Under the pieces are notes generated by a model. That model saw only the letters and a program-made list of their open reading frames with translations. It did not search any database and had not been told where the DNA came from. The translations under genes were made by a program, and so were the position numbers. A stretch of 64,000 nucleotides of DNA, taken from positions 434,001 through 498,000 of the forward strand of contig CAUBJF010000001.1 in assembly GCA_958436175.1 (NCBI GenBank), given 5' to 3'. Below are positions 53,460 through 62,319 of the stretch, one piece after another. Position 1 is the first letter of the stretch; each line of letters begins with the position of its first letter. The DNA comes from an uncultured Muribaculaceae bacterium (lineage in GTDB: Bacteria; Bacteroidota; Bacteroidia; Bacteroidales; Muribaculaceae).

Positions 53460-56400
53460 ATGCTAATTGACAACAAAAAAGATAGATATGATGATGGTCT
53501 TAATATAGTCACTGTCTGGGACTTTATTAAGACCTATGCCGCTATCCCTCACCAGCAGGGTAGCTTTGACATCGTAACTGGTTATTTCACTCTCCGTGCA
53601 TTAAGTAAGTTCTACCATGAGATTCCCGAAGAAGTGGAATACCGACTTCTATCTTCGGAGTTGCTTAAAGATGAAAATGACGAAAAGCATATTATAGACC
53701 TTCTCCGTGGGGACGAAGGTATCGGCACTACATTTGAACTCGAACAATACGTCAAAGACGCAAAGGCTTTCTTGCTCCGTGATACTGTCAAATGTAAAGC
53801 CATAACCAATGCTTTCTGTCATGCCAAAGTATATCTTTACGAGCCAAACGACATGAGGCGTAAAGGTTTCTTTCTATCCGGCAGCAGCAACCTTACTGAC
53901 TCAGGTCTTGGACTGCGTCCTTCGTCTAATGTTGAGCTTACGATGGGTAAAACCGCCGACAGGTCGGATGCAGACTATCGCGAACTAACAAATTGGTTCG
54001 ATGAAATTTGGAGCATAGCATCTGATACTTTGCCGGTTAATCGTGAGAAACCAAAGGGCGAACGCATTTCTGTCAAAGAATATTTCATCCGTCAGATTGA
54101 CGATTTCTTCCGTAAATATACTCCGGAAGAAATCTATTATAAGATTCTTTTTGAGCTTTTCAATGCCGACCTCGACCTCGATGCATCTATCGAGCATCGG
54201 CAGGATATGTCACTTCTACAAACGAGTACCATTTGGAAAACGCTTTTCAATTATCAACAGAAAGGTGTCATATCCCTTATTAAAATGCTCCGTAAATACA
54301 ACGGCGCAATTCTTGCTGATGCAGTCGGTCTCGGTAAGACTTTCTCGGCTCTCGCCGTCATAAAATATTTTCAGACACAGGGTTTTACTACTGTTCTCCT
54401 GTGCCCTAAAAAACTTGAACAGAACTGGAAACAATACCGGCGTCGCAATGGCTCGCGCTTTGAAAGCGACGAGTTCGACTATATAGTTCGATTCCATACC
54501 GATTTCCAAAACGAGCGTCTGGAATATCGTTATGATGATGCTCGACTTTCTTGGCTTCAACGCCAAAAGAAAGTGTTGATTGTCATTGATGAAAGCCATA
54601 ATCTTCGCAATGAAAAATCGTCGCGGTATCAGGATTTGCTCGCTTCGCTTGTGCAGAACCAACCCGGACAGGAACATCGCGACGTGAGAATCCTGATGTT
54701 GTCGGCTACCCCCATAAACACCGGCCTTAACGATGTCAAAGGACAGTTCAACCTCATTGGTCGTGGCGTCGATACCGCTTTCAACACCGATGACTTCGGC
54801 GTTGAGTCGCTGCGCAACTTATTCGCCGACGCACAGCGAAAATATACACAGTGGTGTGACAATCCGGCACGAACCATTGGCGGCTTCATTAAAACCCTTC
54901 CACCCAAGTTTTTCAATCTTACAGACAAACTTATCGTTGCTCGTACTCGTAAACTGATTGAAAATACCCTCGGTGAAAACCTCGGTTTCCCTGAAAAGGA
55001 AAAACCGCTCAATGTTTACCAAGGTGTAGACCACTTCGGCAATCTCAAATCTACCGAGGAAATATATGCCGCTTTTGAAGACTTGTTTCTTGCCGCGTAT
55101 CAGCCGAGTCTATTTATGGAGGCAACTCGCAAGAAGTCTGAAAAGGCTGCCGCCGCCGAAGCATGGAACGACGAAGTAAACCGCGAGCGTTTCCTTGTGA
55201 AGATGATGGGCATACTGTTTATGAAGCGTCTTGAATCTTCGTGGTTCTCTCTTTTAAGTACCGTTAAAAAAGTGCTCGACGTTCACGAAGCGACGCTTGA
55301 AAAAGTGAAGAAGTTCCGCGCCGGTCTTAACGTTGACCCATTAACGCCTTCTCTTTTCGACGGCGACGAAGAAGATGGCGACATCGACGATGACGAGTTC
55401 TTCGCTTTGCGAAAGGGAACTATCAAGCTTTCCGAGATGAAAAACATCGGAGGCTTCCAACGCGCTCTCGAATCCGACATTAAGAAACTTAATGCCCTAT
55501 ATCTCGGACTTATTGACTTCCAACGTAAATACGAGTCCGGCATCGAGCGCGACGTAAAGCTTGATGAACTTGAACGTATTCTCCGCGAGAAGCAACTTCA
55601 ACCTAACAGGAAAGTCGTAATATTCACAGTATATGCCGACACCGCCAAGTTCATCTTCGACGAACTTGTAAAGCGTGGCTTTACTAATATCGCGTCGGCA
55701 AGCGGCTCAAATTCGTATTCCACCGGCTCTCAAACTCCCGACGGTTATTTCTCGCTCTTACAGCGCTTCGCTCCGTTCAGCAAACTCTACAAGGAACTTG
55801 ACTGGCGCGACCTTTACGAAAAGGCAGGCCTTAGCCGTGAGGAATACTATAACGATGACAAGCAACGCTGGGACGTTCCTTACGATGTTTGGCATTCACT
55901 CATTCTCAAATACGAGCCAAAGTACGCCAAACTACTCAATGACCCGATCGACATTCTTATAGCCACCGACTGCCTCTCGGAAGGTCAAAACCTTCAGGAC
56001 GCAGATATGCAGATTAACTACGATATCCACTGGAACCCGGTGCGCCTGATTCAGCGTTTCGGTCGTATCGACCGTATCGGCTCACCCAACGAGTTAATCC
56101 GCTGCGTCAACTTTTGGCCCGCTAAAAGTTTCGAGGAATATCTGCATCTCGAATCACGCGTTCAAAACCGCATGGCGGCTATGACTCTCGTCGGTTCCGA
56201 GACTCAGGAGCTGAACGACGAATTTGTGAAAATGGTCGAGGACAATCCTCTCCAGGACCGCAACGCCGACCGGTTACTTCAGGAATTGCAAAACAACTCG
56301 ATCAGCGACATTGAGAGTCCGCGCACTCTGTCGCTGAAAGACTTCTCTTTTGAGGTCTATCGTCAGGACTTGATAGATTACTTCGAGAAGAACAAAGAAG

Positions 56401-56885
56401 TTTTCCGCCGTATGCCTAACGGCATATTCTCCGGCTTCGCCTTTGACGGGAATCTTTTTGACACTATGGGCGAATCGCTCATTGGCGTAGTGGGCTATCC
56501 TCACCGCGAGGAAGGCTCTACCAAACCTTATCGCGAAATCTATCTTATGTGTCAGCCTGTCGATAAATCCATACCGGCGATTTACCGCGAGCTTAACCGC
56601 GCAGAAATTCTCGAATTTCTCCGTCAGAATAAAATAGCCGAGCGTTGTGTACCCCAATGGATAGAGACCGGCGACGCATCCCGTCTCACACGATTATCAG
56701 AAATCATGCAAGACTGGATGAATACCCAGATTCCCCAAAGGGCACAGTCATCTGCCGTCGCACTCCTTAAATCCAATAAACTCACCAAAAAACCTGCTGC
56801 CAACGATGGTACTCTGCTTGAAGACAAGTTCAAGCTCGAAAATTTCGACCTCGTCGTTTGGGAGTATGTCACTATAAACGAATGA
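53460..56885 (+). CDS. PLD-nuclease/SNF2 helicase fusion, probable phage-defence effector
   Basis: 1141-aa protein. The N-terminal domain (about 35-175) has a phospholipase D-type half-site: H121-x-K123 (HAKVYLYE) and GSSNLTDSG (141-149). A superfamily 2 SNF2-type motor follows: Walker A with K293 (AVGLGKT), DESH 377-380, SATP 415-418, VVIFTVYAD, ATDCLSEGQNLQ and QRFGRIDRIGS (865-875). A charged acidic insert lies near 620-640. The layout resembles DrmC/DrmD functions of DISARM joined in one chain, or helicases of BREX-like and HMA-like systems, but drmA, drmB and pglZ are absent. Base composition is lower in GC than the flanks. It is separated from the methylase gene by four bases. Confidence 0.85.
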   Translation: MLIDNKKDRYDDGLNIVTVWDFIKTYAAIPHQQGSFDIVTGYFTLRALSKFYHEIPEEVEYRLLSSELLKDENDEKHIIDLLRGDEGIGTTFELEQYVKDAKAFLLRDTVKCKAITNAFCHAKVYLYEPNDMRRKGFFLSGSSNLTDSGLGLRPSSNVELTMGKTADRSDADYRELTNWFDEIWSIASDTLPVNREKPKGERISVKEYFIRQIDDFFRKYTPEEIYYKILFELFNADLDLDASIEHRQDMSLLQTSTIWKTLFNYQQKGVISLIKMLRKYNGAILADAVGLGKTFSALAVIKYFQTQGFTTVLLCPKKLEQNWKQYRRRNGSRFESDEFDYIVRFHTDFQNERLEYRYDDARLSWLQRQKKVLIVIDESHNLRNEKSSRYQDLLASLVQNQPGQEHRDVRILMLSATPINTGLNDVKGQFNLIGRGVDTAFNTDDFGVESLRNLFADAQRKYTQWCDNPARTIGGFIKTLPPKFFNLTDKLIVARTRKLIENTLGENLGFPEKEKPLNVYQGVDHFGNLKSTEEIYAAFEDLFLAAYQPSLFMEATRKKSEKAAAAEAWNDEVNRERFLVKMMGILFMKRLESSWFSLLSTVKKVLDVHEATLEKVKKFRAGLNVDPLTPSLFDGDEEDGDIDDDEFFALRKGTIKLSEMKNIGGFQRALESDIKKLNALYLGLIDFQRKYESGIERDVKLDELERILREKQLQPNRKVVIFTVYADTAKFIFDELVKRGFTNIASASGSNSYSTGSQTPDGYFSLLQRFAPFSKLYKELDWRDLYEKAGLSREEYYNDDKQRWDVPYDVWHSLILKYEPKYAKLLNDPIDILIATDCLSEGQNLQDADMQINYDIHWNPVRLIQRFGRIDRIGSPNELIRCVNFWPAKSFEEYLHLESRVQNRMAAMTLVGSETQELNDEFVKMVEDNPLQDRNADRLLQELQNNSISDIESPRTLSLKDFSFEVYRQDLIDYFEKNKEVFRRMPNGIFSGFAFDGNLFDTMGESLIGVVGYPHREEGSTKPYREIYLMCQPVDKSIPAIYRELNRAEILEFLRQNKIAERCVPQWIETGDASRLTRLSEIMQDWMNTQIPQRAQSSAVALLKSNKLTKKPAANDGTLLEDKFKLENFDLVVWEYVTINE

Positions 56886-56889
56886 ACCG

Positions 56890-59800
56890 ATGAAAAGCGT
56901 TCTTCATAAATTCATTACTGAGCCCCTGTTCGATGCAACTGAGGCCATGCTTTCGCATCTTCATATTAAGTTCACCGCTCAAAGCAAGACTCCGCTTTCG
57001 TTTGCTGAACTATATTCCGATACAACTTCTTCCCCAATGCCACAGGCATTGCTGCAGGTGGTCGATAAGTTAAATAATACTTATCTTATTGGCGCTATTG
57101 ATGAAGATAGTCTTGAAGGACGTCAATCCGATTTTGATATTCAAAAACCGCTTGACGGCAAATATCAGACTATGCTTGTGTTTGCTGTTGACATCAAACC
57201 CGGCATTTCTCTTACACGCGGGGAACTCGCAACACTCACACGTGGATTTAACCGCATGGCGCCTCAACTCCCGGTTGTGGTTTTCGTTAAAAACGGCGAT
57301 AAACTAACTCTCGCCACCTGCGAGCGTTCTGAATATCGACAGAACTGGCGTGAGGGTGAAAAGCTTGGTAAAGTATCTATCCTCCGCGATATAAATTGCG
57401 CCCATCCTCACCGAGGACACATCGACATCCTCGAAACCCTCGGAGACAAAGCATATCCGACGTTTGATGAGCTTTATAAGCACTGGCTCGATGTTTTCTC
57501 GTCTGAACTGCTCACCCGGAAGTTCTATACCGAACTTTCCGAATGGTATGCTTGGGTTATCAGTAGCGGCGAGGTCAAATTCCCTAATGACCTATCCACT
57601 ACCGAGGACGATGCGAAATATAATCATGAAGCTGTAATACGCCTGATTACTCGACTGATATTCGTTTGGTTCCTCAAACAGAAGAAACTTATCCCCGGTG
57701 AGTTCTTTGAGGAAAAAGCCATTGCTGAAAAGTTTATCGAAAACTTCGACCCACACTCGACGGATTCGCTGTTCTACGACCCGAAGCAGAGCAAATACTA
57801 TCGTCTTATTCTGCAAAATCTTTTCTTTGCCATGCTCAATCGTCCAATCAAGGACGAAGAATCAGGCAACGATGAAAACCGCAGATTTGTCACCGACCGT
57901 CGCTATAAGGGCGTAAGCACCGATTACAATATCAATAACCTACTTCGCTATCGCTCGGAGTTTAAAGATGGGGGCGCCGACCGTCTGCTCGAATTGGCAA
58001 ACTCCCAAGTGCCGTTCCTTAATGGCGGGTTGTTTGAGTGCCTTGACGATAAGGACAATGGTATGTATTATGATGGTTTTTCTGAACGAAAAGCATCACT
58101 GGAACAACTATCTTTCCCCGACTATTTCTTCTTCGGTGAAGAAGTCGGACAAGATGTTGACTTGTCGACATGGTATGATGACAAAAAGAAAAACCACGTC
58201 CATGTTCACAGCCTAATCAACATTCTTAACCATTACAACTTTACTGTTGAGGAAAATACTCCGCTCGATCAGGAAGTATCACTCGACCCTGAACTTCTCG
58301 GTAAAGTATTCGAGAACTTGTTGGCTTCATATAACCCCGAAACCAATACCACCGCTCGCAAACAAACAGGTTCTTTCTATACGCCTCGCGACATCGTCAA
58401 ATATATGGTAGATGAAAGCCTCATCGCCCATTTAAAGCGCACTTGTCCTGCGCTCGACGAGTCGGTTTTCCGTAATCTGTTCGATTATTCCGTTGATAAT
58501 TTTGATGTGCCGGAGGCTGACAGGAAAGCAATCATGTCTGCTTTATATAATTGCAAGGTTCTTGACCCTGCTTGTGGTTCCGGCGCCTTCCCAATGGGTA
58601 TACTTCAACAGATGGTTCATGCTCTCCGTAAACTCGACCCCACAAACGAGATGTGGCGCGAGTTTATCCTTGATATTTCCTTGAAGAAAGATAAGGAAGC
58701 ATATCAGATAGAAGATGAAGAAGAACGCACCCGTTTACGTGCCGACATCGAGCAGTCCTTCAACCGCAATGTCAATGACCCGGACTATGCCCGTAAACTT
58801 TACCTAATTGAAAATTGCATCTATGGTGTTGATATTCAACCTATCGCCACTCAGATCAGCAAACTGCGTTTCTTCATCTCCCTTGTCGCTGAACAAAATC
58901 CTACAAACATTGCGACAGAGAATTTTGGGATTCGTCCATTACCCAACCTTGAGGCAAAATTCGTTTCAGCAAATACTTTAGTTCCGCTTGAGAAAAACGA
59001 AAACTTATTTTCGTCAAGTGAAATATTAGAAACTATAAAAACAAAACTCTCCGAAGCGAACCATAAAATTTTTATGGCTCGTCGAAATGCTGAAAAAAGA
59101 AAAATCAAAGAGCACATAAAGGAAATTAGAACCAAATACGCGTCAACATTGAAAGAGCTTGGTACTATTGGTGAAAGTTCTTCTTCTATGTTGGCTTCTT
59201 GGGATATGTTTAACCAAAACTCATCCTCTCCTTTCTTTGATATGGAATGGATGTTTGGCATTAATGATGGCTTTGACATTGTCATAGCTAATCCTCCCTA
59301 TGTCGTTACTAAGAAGAATGATTGGCCAATATACACCTGGAATACAGATTTATATAAAATGTTCTTTGAAAGAACCTGCAAAGTCAAGGAACATTTTGCA
59401 AAGGACAAGGGCGTAGTATGCTATATCACTCCTAAATTCTATCTATTGAATAAGGATGATAAAGAAATGCGTCATTTCTTTATGGATAAAGTTAACTTAG
59501 TATCCCTTGCTTTATGCAATCCTTTTGATGCAGTGACAGAGAATGTCATAACGATTTTTACACTGGAACAACCTCGTTCTAAAAGTGTTCCTACTTTTAA
59601 ATACGATGCTGATTCTAAGGTGTTTGATATACTGCCTAAATTATCTTTCTTGTACAGCAAATCCAATGAGTACAGCGAAATGATAATCGGGCTGGATGAA
59701 GATTTAATTGTTCTTTTGGACAAGATTAAATCTAATAATCCGCTTCTTCGAGATATTTCTAAATCAAAACGAGGCGCTGAAGTAGGTAAAAAATATCTAA

Positions 59801-60381
59801 GAGAACAGCAAGCAGGAGTTCCGGCATTAATTGGCATGGACACGTCCAAATACTCTATAGACTGGCAGCACACTTACTTGCCAGATAATCATAAGGAATA
59901 TAAGAGGTTAGCTGACTTCTTTAATTTACCCCTTATTTATGTACGTCGTGTTGACTCTTGCTTGACTGCAACCATTCCAACAGAAGATACTATTTATGCT
60001 TTTAATAAAAATATCTATGGCATTTTTATAAAACCAAATAGTAGCTATTCACGTCTGTTCGTCGTTGGTTGGTTAAACTCAAAAGCCGTTGATTTCTATT
60101 ACAAGAAACGTTTCTCTACTAAAAAAGAGGAAGCCTTTCCTGAAATTCAAACTTATCTTTACGAACAGTTGCCCTTACCTCCACATAAATCGGAGATTAT
60201 TGAACGTGTTGAGTCTCTGGTAAAACAACTGTTAGCGAATCCATTGTCTATCGAGCATCGAACAGAAATTGACAAAAATATTTATAGGATGTATGGCCTT
60301 AGCTATGAAGATATACTTGTTATAGACCCCGAAACCACCATCACCGAAGAAGAATACAACCGCCGTGACCAAATCAATTAA
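56890..60381 (+). CDS. Eco57I/PglX-type adenine-N6 DNA methyltransferase
   Basis: 1163-aa class with N-terminal domain of unknown fold (1 to about 480), then the methylase core: GSFYTPRDIVKYMV, motif I DPACGSGAF (559-567) for S-adenosylmethionine, and motif IV NPPY (801-804), which marks adenine-N6 methylation. The C-terminal region (about 860-1130) looks like a TaqI-type target-recognition domain. No PD-(D/E)xK nuclease motif was found, so cleavage, if any, may come from the PLD domain of the upstream helicase. From about 58,950 onward the gene becomes AT-rich compared with its first two-thirds, as if the recognition domain had been exchanged. Probable modification subunit of a two-gene system. 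Confidence 0.87.
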   Translation: MKSVLHKFITEPLFDATEAMLSHLHIKFTAQSKTPLSFAELYSDTTSSPMPQALLQVVDKLNNTYLIGAIDEDSLEGRQSDFDIQKPLDGKYQTMLVFAVDIKPGISLTRGELATLTRGFNRMAPQLPVVVFVKNGDKLTLATCERSEYRQNWREGEKLGKVSILRDINCAHPHRGHIDILETLGDKAYPTFDELYKHWLDVFSSELLTRKFYTELSEWYAWVISSGEVKFPNDLSTTEDDAKYNHEAVIRLITRLIFVWFLKQKKLIPGEFFEEKAIAEKFIENFDPHSTDSLFYDPKQSKYYRLILQNLFFAMLNRPIKDEESGNDENRRFVTDRRYKGVSTDYNINNLLRYRSEFKDGGADRLLELANSQVPFLNGGLFECLDDKDNGMYYDGFSERKASLEQLSFPDYFFFGEEVGQDVDLSTWYDDKKKNHVHVHSLINILNHYNFTVEENTPLDQEVSLDPELLGKVFENLLASYNPETNTTARKQTGSFYTPRDIVKYMVDESLIAHLKRTCPALDESVFRNLFDYSVDNFDVPEADRKAIMSALYNCKVLDPACGSGAFPMGILQQMVHALRKLDPTNEMWREFILDISLKKDKEAYQIEDEEERTRLRADIEQSFNRNVNDPDYARKLYLIENCIYGVDIQPIATQISKLRFFISLVAEQNPTNIATENFGIRPLPNLEAKFVSANTLVPLEKNENLFSSSEILETIKTKLSEANHKIFMARRNAEKRKIKEHIKEIRTKYASTLKELGTIGESSSSMLASWDMFNQNSSSPFFDMEWMFGINDGFDIVIANPPYVVTKKNDWPIYTWNTDLYKMFFERTCKVKEHFAKDKGVVCYITPKFYLLNKDDKEMRHFFMDKVNLVSLALCNPFDAVTENVITIFTLEQPRSKSVPTFKYDADSKVFDILPKLSFLYSKSNEYSEMIIGLDEDLIVLLDKIKSNNPLLRDISKSKRGAEVGKKYLREQQAGVPALIGMDTSKYSIDWQHTYLPDNHKEYKRLADFFNLPLIYVRRVDSCLTATIPTEDTIYAFNKNIYGIFIKPNSSYSRLFVVGWLNSKAVDFYYKKRFSTKKEEAFPEIQTYLYEQLPLPPHKSEIIERVESLVKQLLANPLSIEHRTEIDKNIYRMYGLSYEDILVIDPETTITEEEYNRRDQIN

Positions 60382-60390
60382 GGCAATTCC

Positions 60391-60429
60391 ATGAAAGACA
60401 TATTTATAGCTACCAATGAACCTCTGTAG
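60391..60429 (+). pseudogene. 12-codon stub after the methylase, possible remnant of a third gene
   Basis: Nine bases past the methylase stop a frame begins ATG, reads MKDIFIATNEPL, and stops at TAG. The spacing equals that of a third operon gene, but the frame ends at once and the sequence then becomes the DUF2971 3' flank. It may be the 5' end of a gene cut away by recombination, or chance. Confidence 0.25.
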
Positions 60430-60433
60430 GTTC
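60418..60433. terminator. Weak hairpin between the convergent methylase and DUF2971 genes
   Basis: GAACCT/AGGTTC with a 4-nt loop, without a proper T run on either side. Confidence 0.25.
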
Positions 60434-60439
60434 TGAGTG

Positions 60440-61486
60440 CTATCTGTATAATAAATCGCGATATACCTGTTCAGTATCGAAATTATTCAATCTATAGAAC
60501 CTACTATCCAATTCTGTTTGAAATATTGGTATCTTTAAATCTTCGGCTATTTCATTAAGCTTTTTTCTAACGTTCTTTTGTGCTCTACAACCAATAAAAA
60601 TTGCGGCAGCATAAGGGAAAGATATCGTTTCGTTTACCTTGTTACAAATCAACCGCCACTCTCCTTCGTACTTCCAGACGGTTGATTTCGTCAACAATGA
60701 TTTACTTACCTTATCAATAACAGTCTGTCTGTCTTGCTCAGATGACTGTCCTCTTAAATGTCGTAATAATACCATTTTAGGTATGAACACTCTGTGTTTT
60801 GTATATTTAACCGGCTGAAATGTTCGAAATAACTTATAATCTATAGCTTTATCTACGACATTTTCATCAAAACAATACATAACGCAGAAACCTTTATGAT
60901 TCATTGCATAATGAGACCACATCAAATTAGTTTGGTCAATATTGTAATTATTCTCACAATTACAAAAGCAACTTACACCTATATTTACGTATTCATCAAA
61001 TTCTCTGAGAATCCCATTACACAGTATTAGTATCTGACGAATTTGATTTTTAACTGTTTTGCTGAATTGCGAATCCTTATTTAGTAGAATTGAAGACAAA
61101 GCATCTTCTATAGTATCGGTATAGTCATCTCTATGATGGATTGGCGAAGTGTCGCGTGTATGATATATTAAATCTAAATCAGTCCAATCAAATGCACCCT
61201 CTCGAAGTTTATTTCGCTCTAAATTTTTACATGAACTACAAATCCAATCGATTAGCTTTCTTTTTATTAATGCATCATGATTGAAGGTTAGTCGGCAATC
61301 ATATGGATCATTGAAATCAATCGGGTTCGATAGGAAGATCTTTTCGTCTCTGACAGATTCAAAATTATAATTTTTAGGAGAATAGAATTTAAGTAAGAAG
61401 TTTGGCTTGTGGTCACTCTGGGCAACCGGATTGGTAGAAAGATAATTAAGTATATCTTCAGACGAAAATTGTATGCTCATATACAC
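60440..61486 (-). CDS. DUF2971 family protein
   Basis: 348-aa protein with the family pattern FLSNPIDFNDPYDC near residue 50, MWSHYAMNHKGFCVMY in the middle and WKYEGEWRLI further on. DUF2971 proteins are common in mobile and defence islands, and some are tied to abortive infection, but no activity is established to my knowledge. The gene is AT-rich relative to the core, convergent with the methylase, and 13 bp after an 80-aa gene on its own strand. Start ATG 61486 or ATG 61480. Confidence 0.8.
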   Translation of the reverse strand: MYMSIQFSSEDILNYLSTNPVAQSDHKPNFLLKFYSPKNYNFESVRDEKIFLSNPIDFNDPYDCRLTFNHDALIKRKLIDWICSSCKNLERNKLREGAFDWTDLDLIYHTRDTSPIHHRDDYTDTIEDALSSILLNKDSQFSKTVKNQIRQILILCNGILREFDEYVNIGVSCFCNCENNYNIDQTNLMWSHYAMNHKGFCVMYCFDENVVDKAIDYKLFRTFQPVKYTKHRVFIPKMVLLRHLRGQSSEQDRQTVIDKVSKSLLTKSTVWKYEGEWRLICNKVNETISFPYAAAIFIGCRAQKNVRKKLNEIAEDLKIPIFQTELDSRFYRLNNFDTEQVYRDLLYR

Positions 61487-61499
61487 ATTACAGTTATGA

Positions 61500-61742
61500 C
61501 TATCTATTGCCGCGAAATTTATCCATCAAACGATATAGATTCATACATTCCATTTTAGCCTTATTGGTATCTTGCTCTTCAAAAAATTCAAAGCCTAATT
61601 CTATGTATGACTTGATAATATCATTATAGTCTTTGGACATACCATTGTTATCAATAGCTTCTTTTATCGTTTCAAGTGCTATTTTACGGTCATTATGCTG
61701 CAATGCTGCTATAATCAAGTTAATAAAGTAATTATTATCCAT
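61500..61742 (-). CDS. Small helical protein of unknown function
   Basis: 80-aa protein, acidic to neutral, predicted all-helical with no signal or membrane segment. It resembles a short TPR-like or antitoxin-like helical bundle (regular A/L/I spacing, KAKMECMNLYRLMDKF near the end) but matches no family I know. It is the promoter-proximal partner of the DUF2971 gene. A two-gene pair of this kind (small protein first, larger protein next) is compatible with a toxin-antitoxin arrangement, which is only an inference. Confidence 0.6.
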   Translation of the reverse strand: MDNNYFINLIIAALQHNDRKIALETIKEAIDNNGMSKDYNDIIKSYIELGFEFFEEQDTNKAKMECMNLYRLMDKFRGNR

Positions 61743-61812
61743 ATTATTGGCCTATATCGCTAAATAAATACCTAATGAGCGCAAACTGTTCTTCTTTTTG
61801 TCATCTCAACTG

Positions 61813-61820
61813 CAAAGTTA
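61813..61820 (-). promoter_or_regulatory. -7 promoter element for the small-protein/DUF2971 pair
   Basis: TAACTTTG on the minus strand, 70 bp before ATG 61742. No -33 box at standard distance. Confidence 0.5.
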
Positions 61821-61846
61821 ATCAATTATATCTGATTTTCAGTGGC

Positions 61847-61895
61847 AAAGAAGCGCATTGCTCCAATATAATCACATAGACAATGCTTCTTTTCT
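61847..61895. repeat. Imperfect inverted repeat in AT-rich island DNA
   Basis: AAAGAAGCGCATTG and CAATGCTTCTTT are complementary apart from one bulged G, spaced by about 20 bp. Role unknown; could be a protein-binding site. Confidence 0.35.
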
Positions 61896-62046
61896 TTAGC
61901 TACTATTATCTTATGGCAATCCTGATTCTCTGTTTGGTTTGGTTCGGGCTTTATATATGCCCGACTAAACCTAAATCTATATATTATATTGGACTAGGCA
62001 AAAGAAGAAGCATTCACCCTTATTATATTCTTTTCCTCAGCTATGG

Positions 62047-62142
62047 TTTGAACACAGCATTTGAACACACTGGTATGAACACAGGTGGCTGCCATTGGCG
62101 ATTGAAATGAGTTGGCGCGGAGTTGTGTTCGGATTTGTGTTC
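62047..62142. repeat. Cluster of GAACACA/TGTGTTC repeats beside tRNA-Arg
   Basis: Direct copies GAACACA at 62050, 62063 and 62077 (13-14 bp apart) and inverted copies TGTGTTC at 62124 and 62136 (12 bp apart). The stretch 61743-62193 has no supportable gene, and these repeats are its main feature. They resemble integrase arm-binding sites or regulator operators next to a tRNA attachment site. Confidence 0.6.
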
Positions 62143-62154
62143 AAAGTAAAAGAA

Positions 62155-62184
62155 AAGCACTTACGAATCACTTCGTAAGTGCTT
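62155..62184 (-). terminator. Terminator of tRNA-Arg
   Basis: A perfect 13-bp stem, AAGCACTTACGAA/TTCGTAAGTGCTT, with a 4-nt loop, followed on the minus strand by TTTTCTTTTA. It begins ten bases past the CCA end. Confidence 0.85.
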
Positions 62185-62193
62185 GGTTATCAA

Positions 62194-62270
62194 TGGTGAT
62201 CCGGATGCGACTCGAACGCATGACCGTCTGCTTAGAAGGCAGATGCTCTATCCAGCTGAGCTACCGGACC
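62194..62270 (-). tRNA. tRNA-Arg (TCT)
   Basis: A 77-nt cloverleaf with encoded CCA. Acceptor stem GGTCCGG/CCGGATC contains one G-U pair, the anticodon loop CTTCTAA reads TCT, and the T loop is TTCGAGT. It is 50 bp downstream of tsf on the same strand, with an ACCGGGA/TCCCGGT hairpin (62279-62303) between, so it may be co-transcribed and processed. Its 3' end faces the defence island. Confidence 0.95.
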
Positions 62271-62319
62271 TTTATGGGACCGGGACTCACGAGGAATCCC
62301 GGTTCGCTATGTCTGTGGA

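Noticed and set aside
52917..53460. Direct repeat of the tRNA-Arg 3' end as an attachment site
   Set aside because: I looked for the T-arm/acceptor sequence at the left edge of the island and did not find it.
53460..60381. Complete DISARM or BREX system
   Set aside because: drmA, drmB, pglZ, brxC and related genes are not present in the flanking sequence.
61883..62110. 75-codon frame in the AT-rich gap before tRNA-Arg
   Set aside because: It covers the GAACACA repeat cluster, has a random hydrophobic start and no promoter; more likely non-coding.
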